Assembly: GCF_007595705.1 (NCBI RefSeq)
Contig: NZ_NISY01000018.1
Coordinates: 1-64,000, forward strand
Origin: Streptomyces sp. SAJ15
GTDB taxonomy: Bacteria; Actinomycetota; Actinomycetes; Streptomycetales; Streptomycetaceae
DNA: 64,000 nucleotides
Direction: 5' to 3'
Within the stretch, counting starts at the first letter, position 1; every line of letters starts with the position of its first letter. Both the position numbers and the translations under genes were made by a program. Positions 8,346-17,038 of this stretch are shown here, one piece after another. Under the pieces are notes generated by a model. That model was not told the origin of the DNA and searched no databases. It worked only from the letters and a program-made list of their open reading frames with translations.

Positions 8346-9392
8346 TCAGGCCAGCAGCCGTGCGAACTCCGCCATTTCGGTCTCCGGGTCCACCACGGGC
8401 TGGATCACCAGCTCATCGACTCCCGACTCCTCCAGCACGTTGATCCGCTCGGTGACCTCGCCCCTGGTACCGACCAGGCCGAATCTGTCCACCAGGGAGG
8501 GCACGATGAGCTCGCGGTCCTCGGGGGACAGCCGACCCAGGTAGTTGCGGTAGAGCGCCTGGTGAAGCTTGGGATCGGTGGGGGTGGTGCCGCGCGACTG
8601 GAGCAGACGGTCGACAGCCGCGGCCTCTTCTGGAGGGAGGGCCGCGCGGAAGGCGGGGTCCTCCGCGCCGAGGATCAGTGCGCTCAGCGCGATGTGCCCC
8701 ATCGAGTCCTTGACCGGATCGCCGTAGCGGTCCTCGCCGTCGGCGAGGACATGCAGGGAGGACATGAGATACGAACGCGTCTTCTCGGCGCTGCCCGCCT
8801 CCCGCGCCGCCGCCCGCCGGGCCTGGCCGAGGGCGGACCACGCCGCGGGATCGTGCATCCCGAAGGAGATCACTCCCGCGCCGAGCCGGCCGGCGACCGC
8901 GGCAGCCTTCAGGCCGAACGCGGCCACGACGAACTCCACGGGCGCCTCGGTGTTGACGTACGGCCCGACGTGCAGGAATCGCACCCTGCTGGACCGGGTC
9001 CCCTCGCGGTAGTCCGACTCGCGGCCCGCCGTGAGATCCTGTAGGGCGGCCGTGAACGACTCCAGTTCCGCCATCTTCGCAGGCCGCATGCCGAGCGTAC
9101 GGCGCGCCGTGTTGCCGGTGCCGACCCCGCAGACGATACGACCGGGGGCGAGGGCGTTGAGGCTGCTGACGGCCGCCGCCGCGGCGGGCGCGGAACGCAG
9201 TGCCGGTGAGGTGACGCCGATGCCGAGCCTGATCCGGTGGGTGGACTTGGCGCAGAGTGCGAGACTCACGAACGGATCGCCGTGGAGCATCGGCGTGTCG
9301 TACACCCAGAAACTGTCGAAGCCGAGTTCCTCCGCGCGGGCGGCCAGGTGTTCCACACCCGGCCCTGCTGTCATGACGATGCCGGTCCGCAT
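8346..9392 (-). CDS. Luciferase-like (LLM class) flavin- or F420-dependent oxidoreductase
   Basis: 348 residues with the bacterial-luciferase TIM-barrel pattern. The N-terminus is MRTGIVMTAGPGVEHLAARAEELGFDSFWVYD, followed by GIGVTSPALRSAPAAAAAVSSLNALAPGR and VVAAFGLKAAAVAGRLGAGV. In actinobacteria such proteins usually use FMNH2 or coenzyme F420; substrate unknown. The start at 9392 is set by GAGGAG 7 bases upstream and by the family N-terminus; an in-frame codon 39 bases earlier is rejected. It is convergent with the kinase gene (30 bases between stops) and has no evident operon partner. Confidence 0.82.
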   Translation of the reverse strand: MRTGIVMTAGPGVEHLAARAEELGFDSFWVYDTPMLHGDPFVSLALCAKSTHRIRLGIGVTSPALRSAPAAAAAVSSLNALAPGRIVCGVGTGNTARRTLGMRPAKMAELESFTAALQDLTAGRESDYREGTRSSRVRFLHVGPYVNTEAPVEFVVAAFGLKAAAVAGRLGAGVISFGMHDPAAWSALGQARRAAAREAGSAEKTRSYLMSSLHVLADGEDRYGDPVKDSMGHIALSALILGAEDPAFRAALPPEEAAAVDRLLQSRGTTPTDPKLHQALYRNYLGRLSPEDRELIVPSLVDRFGLVGTRGEVTERINVLEESGVDELVIQPVVDPETEMAEFARLLA

Positions 9393-9770
9393 GGCGACTC
9401 TCCTCGCCGTCGAGTGAGGTGGCTGAACCACTCCCGTTGCAGTGCGCTGTCGTCCACGGTCAAGAGCACGCTCCCCAGTGCGCCGGTGGGCCTACCGCAG
9501 CGGTTTCAGGATCGGGGAGGTGCCGCGCGCACACGGGGGCTTTCGTGCGGAGGACCCGCGGGTGGCGCAACGAGCGGGCACCGGTGAGGAGTTGTCGAGT
9601 CGGCTGATCATCACCGGCGAAACGGTCGACGGGGTGCCGACCGAGTCCGGGGGTGGACGACGAACCTGGCCTTCCCGCCCCGGCCCGTTTCCACACATCG
9701 GGGCGTCGACGGCGCTCTCGTTGTCCCAGCGAAGCCCCGTGGTGTTCGCCCGACCAGCGCCCCGGTCACC
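9393..9770. other. Intergenic region, no gene recognised
   Basis: About 380 bases between two leftward genes. It must contain the promoter of the luciferase-like gene. The open frames here have compositions typical of wrong-frame GC-rich DNA, and I see no strong palindrome. Confidence 0.4.
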
Positions 9771-11249
9771 TCACACCAGCAGTTCGGAACCGCCCGGGGT
9801 GGGGCCGTGGCGGCGTAGGTCGGCCCAGGCGCGGGCGAGCCGGCCCACGGCTTCGGTGAGGACGTCGACCGGATAGGTGAAGGGCAGGCGGATGTAGGTG
9901 TCGTGGCGGCCGCTGGGGTCGGTGGCGCGCCCCGGCACCACCTCCACCCCGTGGCGCAGGGCGACCTGCGCGAACACGCGGGCGTCGACGCCCGGCAGCT
10001 CGATCCACAGCGCCGACCCGCCGTCGGGCGGATCCCATCGCCAGTCCGGGACCGACCCCGCCAGCAGCCCGGTCAGATGACGCAGCCGGCGGGCGGCGGA
10101 CTGCGCGCGGGTGTGTTCCAGTTCCGCCAGCCGAGGCAGCAGCCGGGCCGCGATCGCCTGGTCCAGGGCGGGGGTGCCGAGGTCGGCCAGCGCCTTGTGC
10201 CGAGCCAGTCGGGCGGCGACGGGCACGTCCGCGCGGACCCAGCCCACCCGAAGTCCTCCCCAGACCGACTTGGACAACGAGCCGATCGTCAACACCTCGT
10301 CGTCCGGGGCGGCGAACGCGGACATCGGGGGCGGGAGTTCGGCGGCCGGGCCGAGCCGCCCCGAATAGGCAAGGTCCTCGATGACGACCACACCGTGCCG
10401 CCCGGCCAGTTCGACGATCCGGCGGCGGCGTGCCGCGCTCATCAGACGGCCGGTGGGGTTGTGGTAGCAGGGCATGACGAACAGCAGATCCGGCCGGCAC
10501 TCGTCGAGCGTGGCGGCGAGCAGGTCCGGCCGCATCCCCTCCTCGTCGAGCGGTACGCCGACGACGCGGGCGCCGAGTCCGGAGAACAGGTCGAAGCAGC
10601 CGGGCCAGCTGGGGGACTCGACCACGACCGTGCTGCCTGCCCGTAGGTACATCCGGGCGGCCAGCGCGATCGCCTGGTGCGCGCCGGTGGTCACCACCAC
10701 CGCCTCCGGCGCGGTGGGCAGGCCCAGGCCCGTGAGGTGGGCGGCGATCCGCTCACGCAACCCGGGGAGTCCGCGTGGGTGGTAGCCGGCGCCCTCCAGC
10801 AGATGGGGGAGATCCTGTGCCATCACCTCCTGGAGCGCGTCGACGAGTTCGGGTGCCCCCGCGTCCGCGGCGTACGCCAGGGAGATGACGCTTCCGGGAC
10901 CCTGGGACAGCCGCGCGAAGACGGAGTCCGCCGCTCCCCGAAGGAGTCGGTGATCGGGTCGGGAACGGCCTCCGCCCGCCTGCCGCACGACCCGGGTCCC
11001 ACTGCCCCGACGGCTGACGAGGACCCCGGCGGCGCGCAGCTCGTCGTAGGCGGCGACGACGGTCGAGCGGCTCACCGACAGCGCCGCCGCGAGCCCGCGC
11101 TCCGACGGCAACCGGGCGTCGGGCACCAGGTCGTCCTCGTCGATCAGACGGGCCAGCGCGTCCGCGAGACCCCGGTACAGGGCTCCGTGGTGCGCCCAGT
11201 TGTCGGGCAGCAGCTCGACCAGCCGTGCCGGCTCCCGCGAAAGGTCCAC
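9771..11249 (-). CDS. MocR-type regulator (GntR HTH fused to aminotransferase fold)
   Basis: 492 residues. A GntR winged helix (about 20-90, LPSERGLAAALSVSRSTVVAAYDELRAAG) is joined to a class I aminotransferase domain. The latter has the PLP-site features MPCYHNPTG, VVIEDLAYSG and SLSKSVWGGLRVGW, in which the SLSK lysine should bind PLP. MocR proteins use PLP as ligand-sensing cofactor and usually control a divergent neighbour. The GTG start at 11249 follows AGGAG by 6 bases. Long open frame upstream of it has non-protein composition and is rejected. The divergent DUF885/LysE pair is the natural target; whether this protein is closer to PdxR or to an amino-acid-sensing MocR is not decidable here. 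Confidence 0.85.
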   Translation of the reverse strand: MDLSREPARLVELLPDNWAHHGALYRGLADALARLIDEDDLVPDARLPSERGLAAALSVSRSTVVAAYDELRAAGVLVSRRGSGTRVVRQAGGGRSRPDHRLLRGAADSVFARLSQGPGSVISLAYAADAGAPELVDALQEVMAQDLPHLLEGAGYHPRGLPGLRERIAAHLTGLGLPTAPEAVVVTTGAHQAIALAARMYLRAGSTVVVESPSWPGCFDLFSGLGARVVGVPLDEEGMRPDLLAATLDECRPDLLFVMPCYHNPTGRLMSAARRRRIVELAGRHGVVVIEDLAYSGRLGPAAELPPPMSAFAAPDDEVLTIGSLSKSVWGGLRVGWVRADVPVAARLARHKALADLGTPALDQAIAARLLPRLAELEHTRAQSAARRLRHLTGLLAGSVPDWRWDPPDGGSALWIELPGVDARVFAQVALRHGVEVVPGRATDPSGRHDTYIRLPFTYPVDVLTEAVGRLARAWADLRRHGPTPGGSELLV

Positions 11250-11344
11250 TTCGGCTCCTATTGGCCCGGGTGGTCCGCGCCCACCTCGGATTGGCTTGGT
11301 CACAGACCTACCACATGGCCATCCAACAGCAGGGAGAACTCCCG
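11250..11344. promoter_or_regulatory. Divergent promoter with MocR-type direct repeats
   Basis: The 95-base gap between the MocR start and the DUF885 start contains ATTGGCCCGG at 11260-11269 and ATTGGCTTGG at 11290-11299, exactly 30 bases apart (about three helical turns). MocR proteins bind spaced direct repeats, so these are good operator candidates. The right copy lies about 45 bases before the DUF885 start. Confidence 0.5.
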
Positions 11345-12889
11345 ATGCCTCTCGCCGTCCCGGCCCGTCTGCGTGCCGTCCTGGACGCGTCCGTACCGGC
11401 CGCCCGGCACGAAGCCGGACGACATGAGTACGACGGCTGTCCACAGGACCTCTCCGAGGCGGGCGTCGGACGCGCGCTGCGGAACATCGACGCCGCCGGC
11501 CGCCTGGCGCCGATGGAGCCAGACCCGCTCGATGAGGGGACGCTCGCGGCGTTCGAACGGGCGGCGCGCGTCCGTTTCGGCGACCTGGCGATGCACCGCC
11601 GCGACGCGTCTCTGCACATCGACAACCTGGACCTGAGCGGCTACGACCATCCGTATGCCCCCGCCGACCTGCGGGCCCGGGCCCGGCGGGCCCATCTGGA
11701 CGCCTGGCCCGACCTGGTGGCCAACGCCGTGGCCACGCTCGACCGGGTGCCCGCGGAGCAGGCTCGCGCGGCCCTGCCCGCGGTCGAGGGCCTGCGCCAC
11801 CTGCTGCGTCCCGCCGGAGAGGACCCCGCACCGGAGCAGCCGGCCGCCCGGGCGCTCGATCGGCTGCGGCACCATCTGCGGCGGGCGGCAGAGACGGAGG
11901 GCGAGTCGCCGGTCCTGGGGGAGGAGGGGCTCACCCGGATGTTGATGGCCACCGAAGGCACCGAGGTGGACCTCCAGCGGCTGGCCGAGCGCGCCGACAC
12001 CGAGCGTCTCCGCCTCCGGGAGCTGTTGGAGGAGAGCTGCCGCCGCATCCGCGCCGACGCCACCGTGGCCGACACGCTGAGCACATTGGACGAGGACCAC
12101 CCCACCGCCGACGGCCTGCTCGCCGCCACCCGCGAGGCGGTGCGAACAGTGCGGGCCTGGGCGGCCGGTGCCGGGCTGGTGCCGGGCGAGGTGGGCGAGT
12201 GCACGGTCGGCCTGCTCCCGGAGTCGCAGGGGCACCAGGTCGCCACCATGACGGCTGCGGCGCCCGAGGAGCCGGACCGGCCCGGCCGGTTCCTGGTCCG
12301 GTGCCCGCCCGCCACGTGGTCGGCCGCCGACCGCGACCGCTGGCTGCGCACCTACAGCCGCTTCCAGCTGCTGAACATCGCCGTTCACGAGGTCGCCCCC
12401 GGTCACCTGACGCACGGCCGTGTCCTGCGGCGCAATCCCAGCGTGGTGCGCCGCGGCCTGCGGTCGTACGCGACGAGCGAGGGATGGGCGCACTATTGCG
12501 AGGAGATGGCGCTGGAAGCCGGATTCGGTGACGGCGACCCCCGGTACGCGGCGGCCGTCGCCCGCGACGCACTGCTCCGGCTCACCCGTCTGAGATGCGT
12601 CATCGGGATGCACACCGGGGAGCTCACCCGGGCGGAGGCGGCCGGGTGCTTCCGGACCGACGCGTTCTCCCCGCCCGGGCTCGCCGCCCAGCAGGCCCTT
12701 CGCTGCCTGCTCGATCCGCAGGCGGGCGACTACGCCCGCGGGAAGTTCGCAATCCTCGACCTGCGGGACGAGGCCCGCCGGCGCTGGGGCTCCGGCTTCT
12801 CCCCGAAGCGCTTCCACACCGCTCTGCTCGGCCTCGGAGCACCGCCGCTCGGCCTGCTCCCGGCGCTGCTCGGGGAGGCGGGGCGTTGA
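11345..12889 (+). CDS. DUF885-family putative metallohydrolase
   Basis: 514 residues. The zinc-site signature HEVAPGHLTH, close to the HEVxPGHH form seen in DUF885 proteins, is followed by a GWAHYCEEMALE block. The family is thought to be peptidase-like; the substrate is unknown. The ATG at 11345 has GGGAG upstream, and the family N-terminus (LRAVLDASVPAARHEAG) follows. The gene is divergent from the MocR regulator and its stop overlaps the start of a LysE-type exporter. A plausible reading is hydrolysis of a peptide or conjugate coupled to export of the amino-acid product under MocR control. That is inference from gene order. Confidence 0.75.
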   Translation: MPLAVPARLRAVLDASVPAARHEAGRHEYDGCPQDLSEAGVGRALRNIDAAGRLAPMEPDPLDEGTLAAFERAARVRFGDLAMHRRDASLHIDNLDLSGYDHPYAPADLRARARRAHLDAWPDLVANAVATLDRVPAEQARAALPAVEGLRHLLRPAGEDPAPEQPAARALDRLRHHLRRAAETEGESPVLGEEGLTRMLMATEGTEVDLQRLAERADTERLRLRELLEESCRRIRADATVADTLSTLDEDHPTADGLLAATREAVRTVRAWAAGAGLVPGEVGECTVGLLPESQGHQVATMTAAAPEEPDRPGRFLVRCPPATWSAADRDRWLRTYSRFQLLNIAVHEVAPGHLTHGRVLRRNPSVVRRGLRSYATSEGWAHYCEEMALEAGFGDGDPRYAAAVARDALLRLTRLRCVIGMHTGELTRAEAAGCFRTDAFSPPGLAAQQALRCLLDPQAGDYARGKFAILDLRDEARRRWGSGFSPKRFHTALLGLGAPPLGLLPALLGEAGR

Positions 12890-13527
12890 AGGTGCTCACC
12901 GACCCCGGGCACCTGCTGCTCTTCGTCGCCGCATCCGTCGCGCTCATCGGGCTGCCCGGGCCGAACGTCCTCTACATCTGCACCCGCAGCATGACCCAGG
13001 GAACCGCCGCCGGGCTGGTCTCCGCGCTCGGCGTGGAGACCGGCACACTGGTGCACGTCCTGGCCACCGCCTTCGGGGTCGCGGCACTGGTCTCCGCCCA
13101 ACCGTGGGCGCTGGAGGCCCTCACCCTCCTCGGTGCCGGCTACCTCGCCCACCTGGGAGCCCGGTCACTGGCCGAGGCACGCTCCACCGACCGCGCGGAC
13201 GGCACAGCCGCCCCGACCCACCGGCTGCCGCGCGTGTACGGCCAGGGAGTCCTCGTCAACGTGCTCAACCCGAAGGTCATGCTGTTCTTCCTCGCCTTCC
13301 TCCCCCAGTGGGTGAGCGAGGGGGCCACCGGCACCCAAGCCCGTACGGAGATGCTCGTCCTGGGCGCCATCACCTTCCTCCTCGGTCTGGTCATGGACCT
13401 GGCGTACGCGTCGGCCGCCGGTGTGCTGGGACATCGGCTGCCCACCCGGGCCCTCACCGGTCGCTCCGCCAAGTACACCGTGGCCGCCGTGTACTTCGGC
13501 CTCGCGATCACCACTGTACTCACCTGA
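12886..13527 (+). CDS. LysE/RhtB-family amino acid exporter
   Basis: 213 residues with about six membrane helices. The family signature GLPGPNVLYICTRSMTQGTAAGLVSALGVETG is near the N-terminus, and VLVNVLNPKVMLFFLAFLPQW marks the middle helix pair. The TTG start at 12886 overlaps the upstream stop (TTGA) and has GGGGAGG before it, so translation is probably coupled to the DUF885 gene. A GTG two codons later is an alternative. Exports amino acids or derivatives; specificity unknown. Likely under the divergent MocR regulator. Confidence 0.83.
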   Translation: MKVLTDPGHLLLFVAASVALIGLPGPNVLYICTRSMTQGTAAGLVSALGVETGTLVHVLATAFGVAALVSAQPWALEALTLLGAGYLAHLGARSLAEARSTDRADGTAAPTHRLPRVYGQGVLVNVLNPKVMLFFLAFLPQWVSEGATGTQARTEMLVLGAITFLLGLVMDLAYASAAGVLGHRLPTRALTGRSAKYTVAAVYFGLAITTVLT

Positions 13528-13707
13528 CATCGCCCACGCGCGTGGCGCGGCGCCGCCGGCCGCTCTCCGCGGGCGGTGTCCGGGCGAAGTACGCCGCGGG
13601 CGACACCGACGCGGCCGAGCTCTGTCAGCAGGGCGTGCCCCGCGGATTTCGTGGCGGCTACCCGACCCTCACCCGCTGCCACCGGCTGACCGCCAGGACA
13701 GGCGACT

Positions 13708-14157
13708 TCACACGCCGGGTGCGGGCCGCACGGCGACCCCGTTGCGCTCAAGCAGCGCCGCCGTCACCCCGTCACCCGGCACCAGCTCCCCGGCGAATGA
13801 CCCGTCGTACACCACACCCCGGCCGCACGAGGGACTGCGTGGCATCAACAGGGCCTCCGTGCAGCCCGCGTGCCGCGCCGCCGCGAGTGCGCGCCGTGCT
13901 CCGTCCACGAACTCCGCTGTCACGTCACGCCCGGTGTCTTCAACGACCCGCGCCGTCCCGTCGAGCACGTCGTGCCCGTCGCCGCCCACCAACTCCGCCG
14001 GCCGCCGCGGTGTCGCGAGCCCGCCCGCGACCTCCGGGCAGAAGGAGACGACTTCGCGACCGGCCACCGCCTCCTCGATCTCCGAGGACGCCTTGTGACG
14101 CCCGTCGAACCGGCACGGCACTCCGCGCAGACACGCGCTGACCAGGATTGCTTCCAT
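13708..14157 (-). CDS. DUF523-family protein
   Basis: 149 residues matching the DUF523 pattern: ILVSACLRGVPCRFDGR at the N-terminus, then EVVSFCPEVAGGLATPRRPAE and the C-terminal LMPRSPSCGRGVVYDG. Cysteines at the CLRGVPC, FCPEV and SPSCG positions are kept and may coordinate a metal or cluster. No function is established. The 180 bases between it and the LysE stop hold no recognisable gene. Confidence 0.82.
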   Translation of the reverse strand: MEAILVSACLRGVPCRFDGRHKASSEIEEAVAGREVVSFCPEVAGGLATPRRPAELVGGDGHDVLDGTARVVEDTGRDVTAEFVDGARRALAAARHAGCTEALLMPRSPSCGRGVVYDGSFAGELVPGDGVTAALLERNGVAVRPAPGV

Positions 14158-14250
14158 ACCGCCAGGCTAGCCATGCGGTGGGCTGGCGCGGTCGTCGGCC
14201 TACGGGGCGAACAACCCGCTGAGCGGGCGCTGCGCCCGGCCCCGGTCGGG

Positions 14251-15207
14251 TCACCACTGAGCGATGAGCGGAGTGTCCGGTCCGTGCTGCCGCCAGGCTT
14301 CGGTGAGGCGGACGAGGCGCGCGGGGGCGGAGATGCCGCGCACGGTCGCGATCTTGCCCCCTGCGACGTCGAACGTCACGGCGCCGACAACCTGGTCACC
14401 GAGCACGAAGAGGATGGCGGGGGCGCCGTTGACGAGCGCGTAGTGGATCGCCGGTGTGCCGCCGGCCAGTCGCCGCTTCGCGGGTGTGGGTTTGAAGCCG
14501 GCCCGTACGACGGCGGCGACGCGCTGCGGAGTGTCGTACCGCAGCAGCTTCTCGGCCAGGCCGCCAGCGCCGTCGGAGATCGCGATCACGTCGTCGGTGA
14601 GCAGCGCCACCAGCCGTTCGGTGCGGCCCGAGGAGGCAGCGGCGAGGAATTCCTCGACGATCCTGCGGGCGGATGCCGGGTCTGCTTCGCCGCCGCCGCG
14701 GCGAGCGGCGGTGATGCGGCGCCGGGCCCGGTGGAGGTGCTGCTGGCTTGCGGACTCGGTGATGTCGAGGATCTCGGCGATCTCGGCATGGTGGTAGGCG
14801 AACGCTTCGCGCAGCACATAGACGGCCCGTTCAAGGGGGGAGAGGCGCTCCATGAGCGTCAGCACGGCCAGGGAGACCGACTCACGCTGCTCGAAGGTGT
14901 CGGCCGGGCCGAGCAACGCATCGCCGTCAAGGAGCGGTTCGGGCAGCCAGGCGCCGACGGCGCGCTCGCGGCGGGCCTGTGCCGAGCGGAGCCGGTCCAG
15001 GCACAGGTTGGTGACGACCTTGGTCAGCCATGCTTCGGGCACCTTGAGCCGCTGCCGGTCCGCGGCCTGCCAGTGCAGAAACGCGTCCTGCACCGCGTCT
15101 TCGGCGTCGGTGGCGGAGCCCAGCAGCCGGTACGCCAGCGAGGCCAGCCGGGTCCGGCTGGCCTCGAACCGACCGGTGTCGAAGCGATCGATGGCGGTGC
15201 TGTCCAC
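14251..15207 (-). CDS. ECF41-type sigma factor with C-terminal SnoaL-like domain
   Basis: 318 residues. Sigma region 2 (LASLAYRLLGSATDAEDAVQDAFLHW) and region 4 (FAYHHAEIAEILDITESASQQHLHRARRRI) are followed by a SnoaL-like fold from about residue 175. The linker carries WLPEPL, a hallmark of ECF41 factors, whose C-terminal domain regulates activity without a classical anti-sigma factor. The C-terminal position where ECF41 proteins usually have NPDKL reads GISAPARL here. ECF41 genes usually neighbour an oxidoreductase, epimerase or carboxymuconolactone decarboxylase; an oxidoreductase is indeed upstream. The GTG at 15207 has AGGGTGG upstream; ATG at 15225 is the alternative but lacks a good ribosome site. 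Confidence 0.85.
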   Translation of the reverse strand: MDSTAIDRFDTGRFEASRTRLASLAYRLLGSATDAEDAVQDAFLHWQAADRQRLKVPEAWLTKVVTNLCLDRLRSAQARRERAVGAWLPEPLLDGDALLGPADTFEQRESVSLAVLTLMERLSPLERAVYVLREAFAYHHAEIAEILDITESASQQHLHRARRRITAARRGGGEADPASARRIVEEFLAAASSGRTERLVALLTDDVIAISDGAGGLAEKLLRYDTPQRVAAVVRAGFKPTPAKRRLAGGTPAIHYALVNGAPAILFVLGDQVVGAVTFDVAGGKIATVRGISAPARLVRLTEAWRQHGPDTPLIAQW

Positions 15208-15229
15208 GCGGACCACCCTAAGCATGTTT

Positions 15230-15436
15230 TCAGAAGCGGATCGAGGGGTCGGCTGTTCTGGATGTGCGGACGTGACAGAGGCCGCTCAGGCGGGCCGTCT
15301 CGGCACGCGCTGCCGGGACGCCGTCGAGTTCGCCGGTCAGGGGGATGAGCGACGGGTTGCCGTTTGCGACGATGGATTCACCGGTGACCACGGGGTCGAG
15401 TGACTCAAGGTCGTGAAGCACGGCCTGGGTGCACGG
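15230..15436 (-). pseudogene. Possible remnant of an unidentified gene
   Basis: Between the sigma factor and oxidoreductase genes, one leftward frame reads as protein-like sequence (VLHDLESLDPVVTGESIV, then LIPLTGELDGVPA) with G/C-rich third positions and a TGA at 15230. No start codon precedes it outside the oxidoreductase gene, so it would be a truncated 3' end. I do not recognise the family. It could also be chance. Confidence 0.2.
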
Positions 15437-15437
15437 C

Positions 15438-16658
15438 TCAGTGCGGTTGGGGACGCGACCACGCGACTGCCTTCTCGGCGGATGCGTCCTGCGCGTCGGC
15501 CAGGCGGTGCTTGCGCTTGGGCAGGCCGAAGGTCGGGTGCGAGGTGGCCCACAGCGACATCCTGAGGATGCCCGCCTTGATCCGCGCGGCCTTCCGGCCA
15601 CCCACGTACTTCGGCTTCGCCTGCCCTTCGTCGTCGACCATCTGCAGGATCCCGTCCCGCCGCCCGAGGCTGATGTGGTTGCCCACGTACTCAAGCCTGG
15701 TGTTCGCGATCTTACGGCCGGTCAGAGGTCCCACGATCGCGTCCACGGCCTGCCGGCCGGTGTAGCCGGCCGAAGCGCAGGACATCGGCAACGGCCGGCC
15801 GTTGTCGCCGATGGCGTAGGCGCTGTCGCCGACGGCGTAGACATTCGGGTGCGAGACCGACCGCATCATGCGGTCGACGACGATCCGCCCGTTCTCCGTG
15901 ACCTCAAGACCGCCGGCGGCGGCGATGGGACTGACTGCGAACCCGCCCGCCCACACGGTCGCGTCGGAGGCCAGGGCGGTGCCGTCGGCGCAGAGCACCC
16001 GCGCGGCTTCCACGGCCTCGACGGTGGTGTGCTCCCAGACGGTGATGCCCATCCGCTCGCAGGCCCGGTGCAGGTGGCCGCGGGCTCCAGCGGAGAGCGG
16101 GGCGCCCAGCTCGCCGCGGGCGACCAGCGTCACCGACAGGCCGGGCCGGGATTCGGCGATCTCGGTGGCGGTCTCGATGCCGGTCAGCCCGTCGCCGACG
16201 ACCAGCACACTCCGGCCTCCGTCCCGCCTGCTCAGGCTGTCCAGGCGCTCCCGCAGACGCAGCGCGGAGGGCCGGCCGGCGACGTCGAAGGCGTGCTCGG
16301 CCACGCCGGGGACGCCGTGGTCGGCACCGTGACTGCCGAGCGCGTGGACAAGCGTGTCGTACTCGATCTCGCCACCGCCGGCGGCGTCGGCCACGGCGAC
16401 CACCCGGCGCTCGGGGTCGACGGCGGTGACACGGGCCAGGCGCAGCCGTATCCCCGTGCCCGCGAAGACGTCGGCGAGCTTCGGAGCCTCGATCTCCTGG
16501 CCGGCCGCGAGCTGGTGCAGCCGCAGCCGCTGGACGAAGTCCGGCTCGGCGTTGACCACGGTGATCTCGGTGTCCGCCGGGGACAGCCGGCGGGCCAGGG
16601 TGCCGGCCACGTAGGCGCCGGCATAGCCGGCGCCGAGGACGACGACGCGGTGCTTCAT
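15438..16658 (-). CDS. FAD-dependent pyridine nucleotide oxidoreductase (NDH-2-like)
   Basis: 406 residues. The N-terminal FAD-binding Rossmann motif is VVVLGAGYAGAYVAGTLARR, the second dinucleotide site is VLVVGDGLTGIETATEIAE, and the FAD-closing motif is VYAVGDSAYAIG (about 285-296). This is the layout of type II NADH dehydrogenases and related disulfide-reductase-fold enzymes. No C-terminal membrane helix is evident, so a soluble quinone or other acceptor reductase is possible. The ATG at 16658 has AGGAG 6 bases upstream. It precedes the ECF41 gene in the same direction, the arrangement expected for the oxidoreductase partner of an ECF41 factor, and is the most likely regulon member. Confidence 0.83.
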   Translation of the reverse strand: MKHRVVVLGAGYAGAYVAGTLARRLSPADTEITVVNAEPDFVQRLRLHQLAAGQEIEAPKLADVFAGTGIRLRLARVTAVDPERRVVAVADAAGGGEIEYDTLVHALGSHGADHGVPGVAEHAFDVAGRPSALRLRERLDSLSRRDGGRSVLVVGDGLTGIETATEIAESRPGLSVTLVARGELGAPLSAGARGHLHRACERMGITVWEHTTVEAVEAARVLCADGTALASDATVWAGGFAVSPIAAAGGLEVTENGRIVVDRMMRSVSHPNVYAVGDSAYAIGDNGRPLPMSCASAGYTGRQAVDAIVGPLTGRKIANTRLEYVGNHISLGRRDGILQMVDDEGQAKPKYVGGRKAARIKAGILRMSLWATSHPTFGLPKRKHRLADAQDASAEKAVAWSRPQPH

Positions 16659-16770
16659 GTGATGCTCCTGTCGGTTCGCTTCGCTCTTCGTGAGTTGAGC
16701 GGGACAGCGCCCCGATTCCTGACAGGGATCGCATATGGCGTGCGTCACAGAACGGCGGCCGCGGAAACGC

Positions 16771-16803
16771 GAGAGGACCCCGGCGCCTCGCCGGAGTCCT
16801 CTC
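16771..16803. terminator. Strong hairpin terminator
   Basis: GAGAGGAC plus CCGGCG (left) pair with CGCCGG plus GTCCTCTC (right) around a CCT loop, with a single C/A bulge pair between the two blocks. It lies 16 bases beyond the leftward stop at 16820 and upstream of the oxidoreductase promoter. It would end leftward transcription from the rtcB side. Confidence 0.75.
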
Positions 16804-16819
16804 GCCGTTCGTGTGCGTG

Positions 16820-16993
16820 TCAGTGACTGCCGGCGAGTTCGCCGGTGAGCTTGCCGTGGATGTCGGCACTCGGCTCGTTCAGCCCGCTCTTGCCTGCACC
16901 TTCGGCCGCGACCAGCGCCCCAAGCGGGTCCGGCCGCGGACCCGCCGCAGCAGGGGCCGGGCAGGCTCGCGAGGCGAACCCGACGGCGATTCA
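16820..16993 (-). pseudogene. 3' remnant of an unidentified small protein gene
   Basis: A leftward frame ends GKSGLNEPSADIHGKLTGELAGSH and then TGA at 16820-16822, followed at once by a strong terminator. The frame is open for about 57 codons back to a TGA near 16994 but contains no ATG, GTG or TTG. It is probably the surviving tail of a deleted gene, or a gene using a rare start. The family is not recognised. It sits just beyond the rtcB stop (17039). Confidence 0.4.
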
Positions 16994-17038
16994 CGCAGGT
17001 GCCGGGGTGCGACTCAGGACGTGTACGCCCGACGGTGT

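Noticed and set aside
6437..8443. Rightward 668-codon open frame over the kinase gene
   Set aside because: Plus-one shadow of the solute-binding domain; extremely Arg/His/Pro-rich.
13528..13707. Possible small gene between the LysE and DUF523 genes
   Set aside because: No frame has a ribosome site or recognisable protein; treated as plain intergenic DNA.
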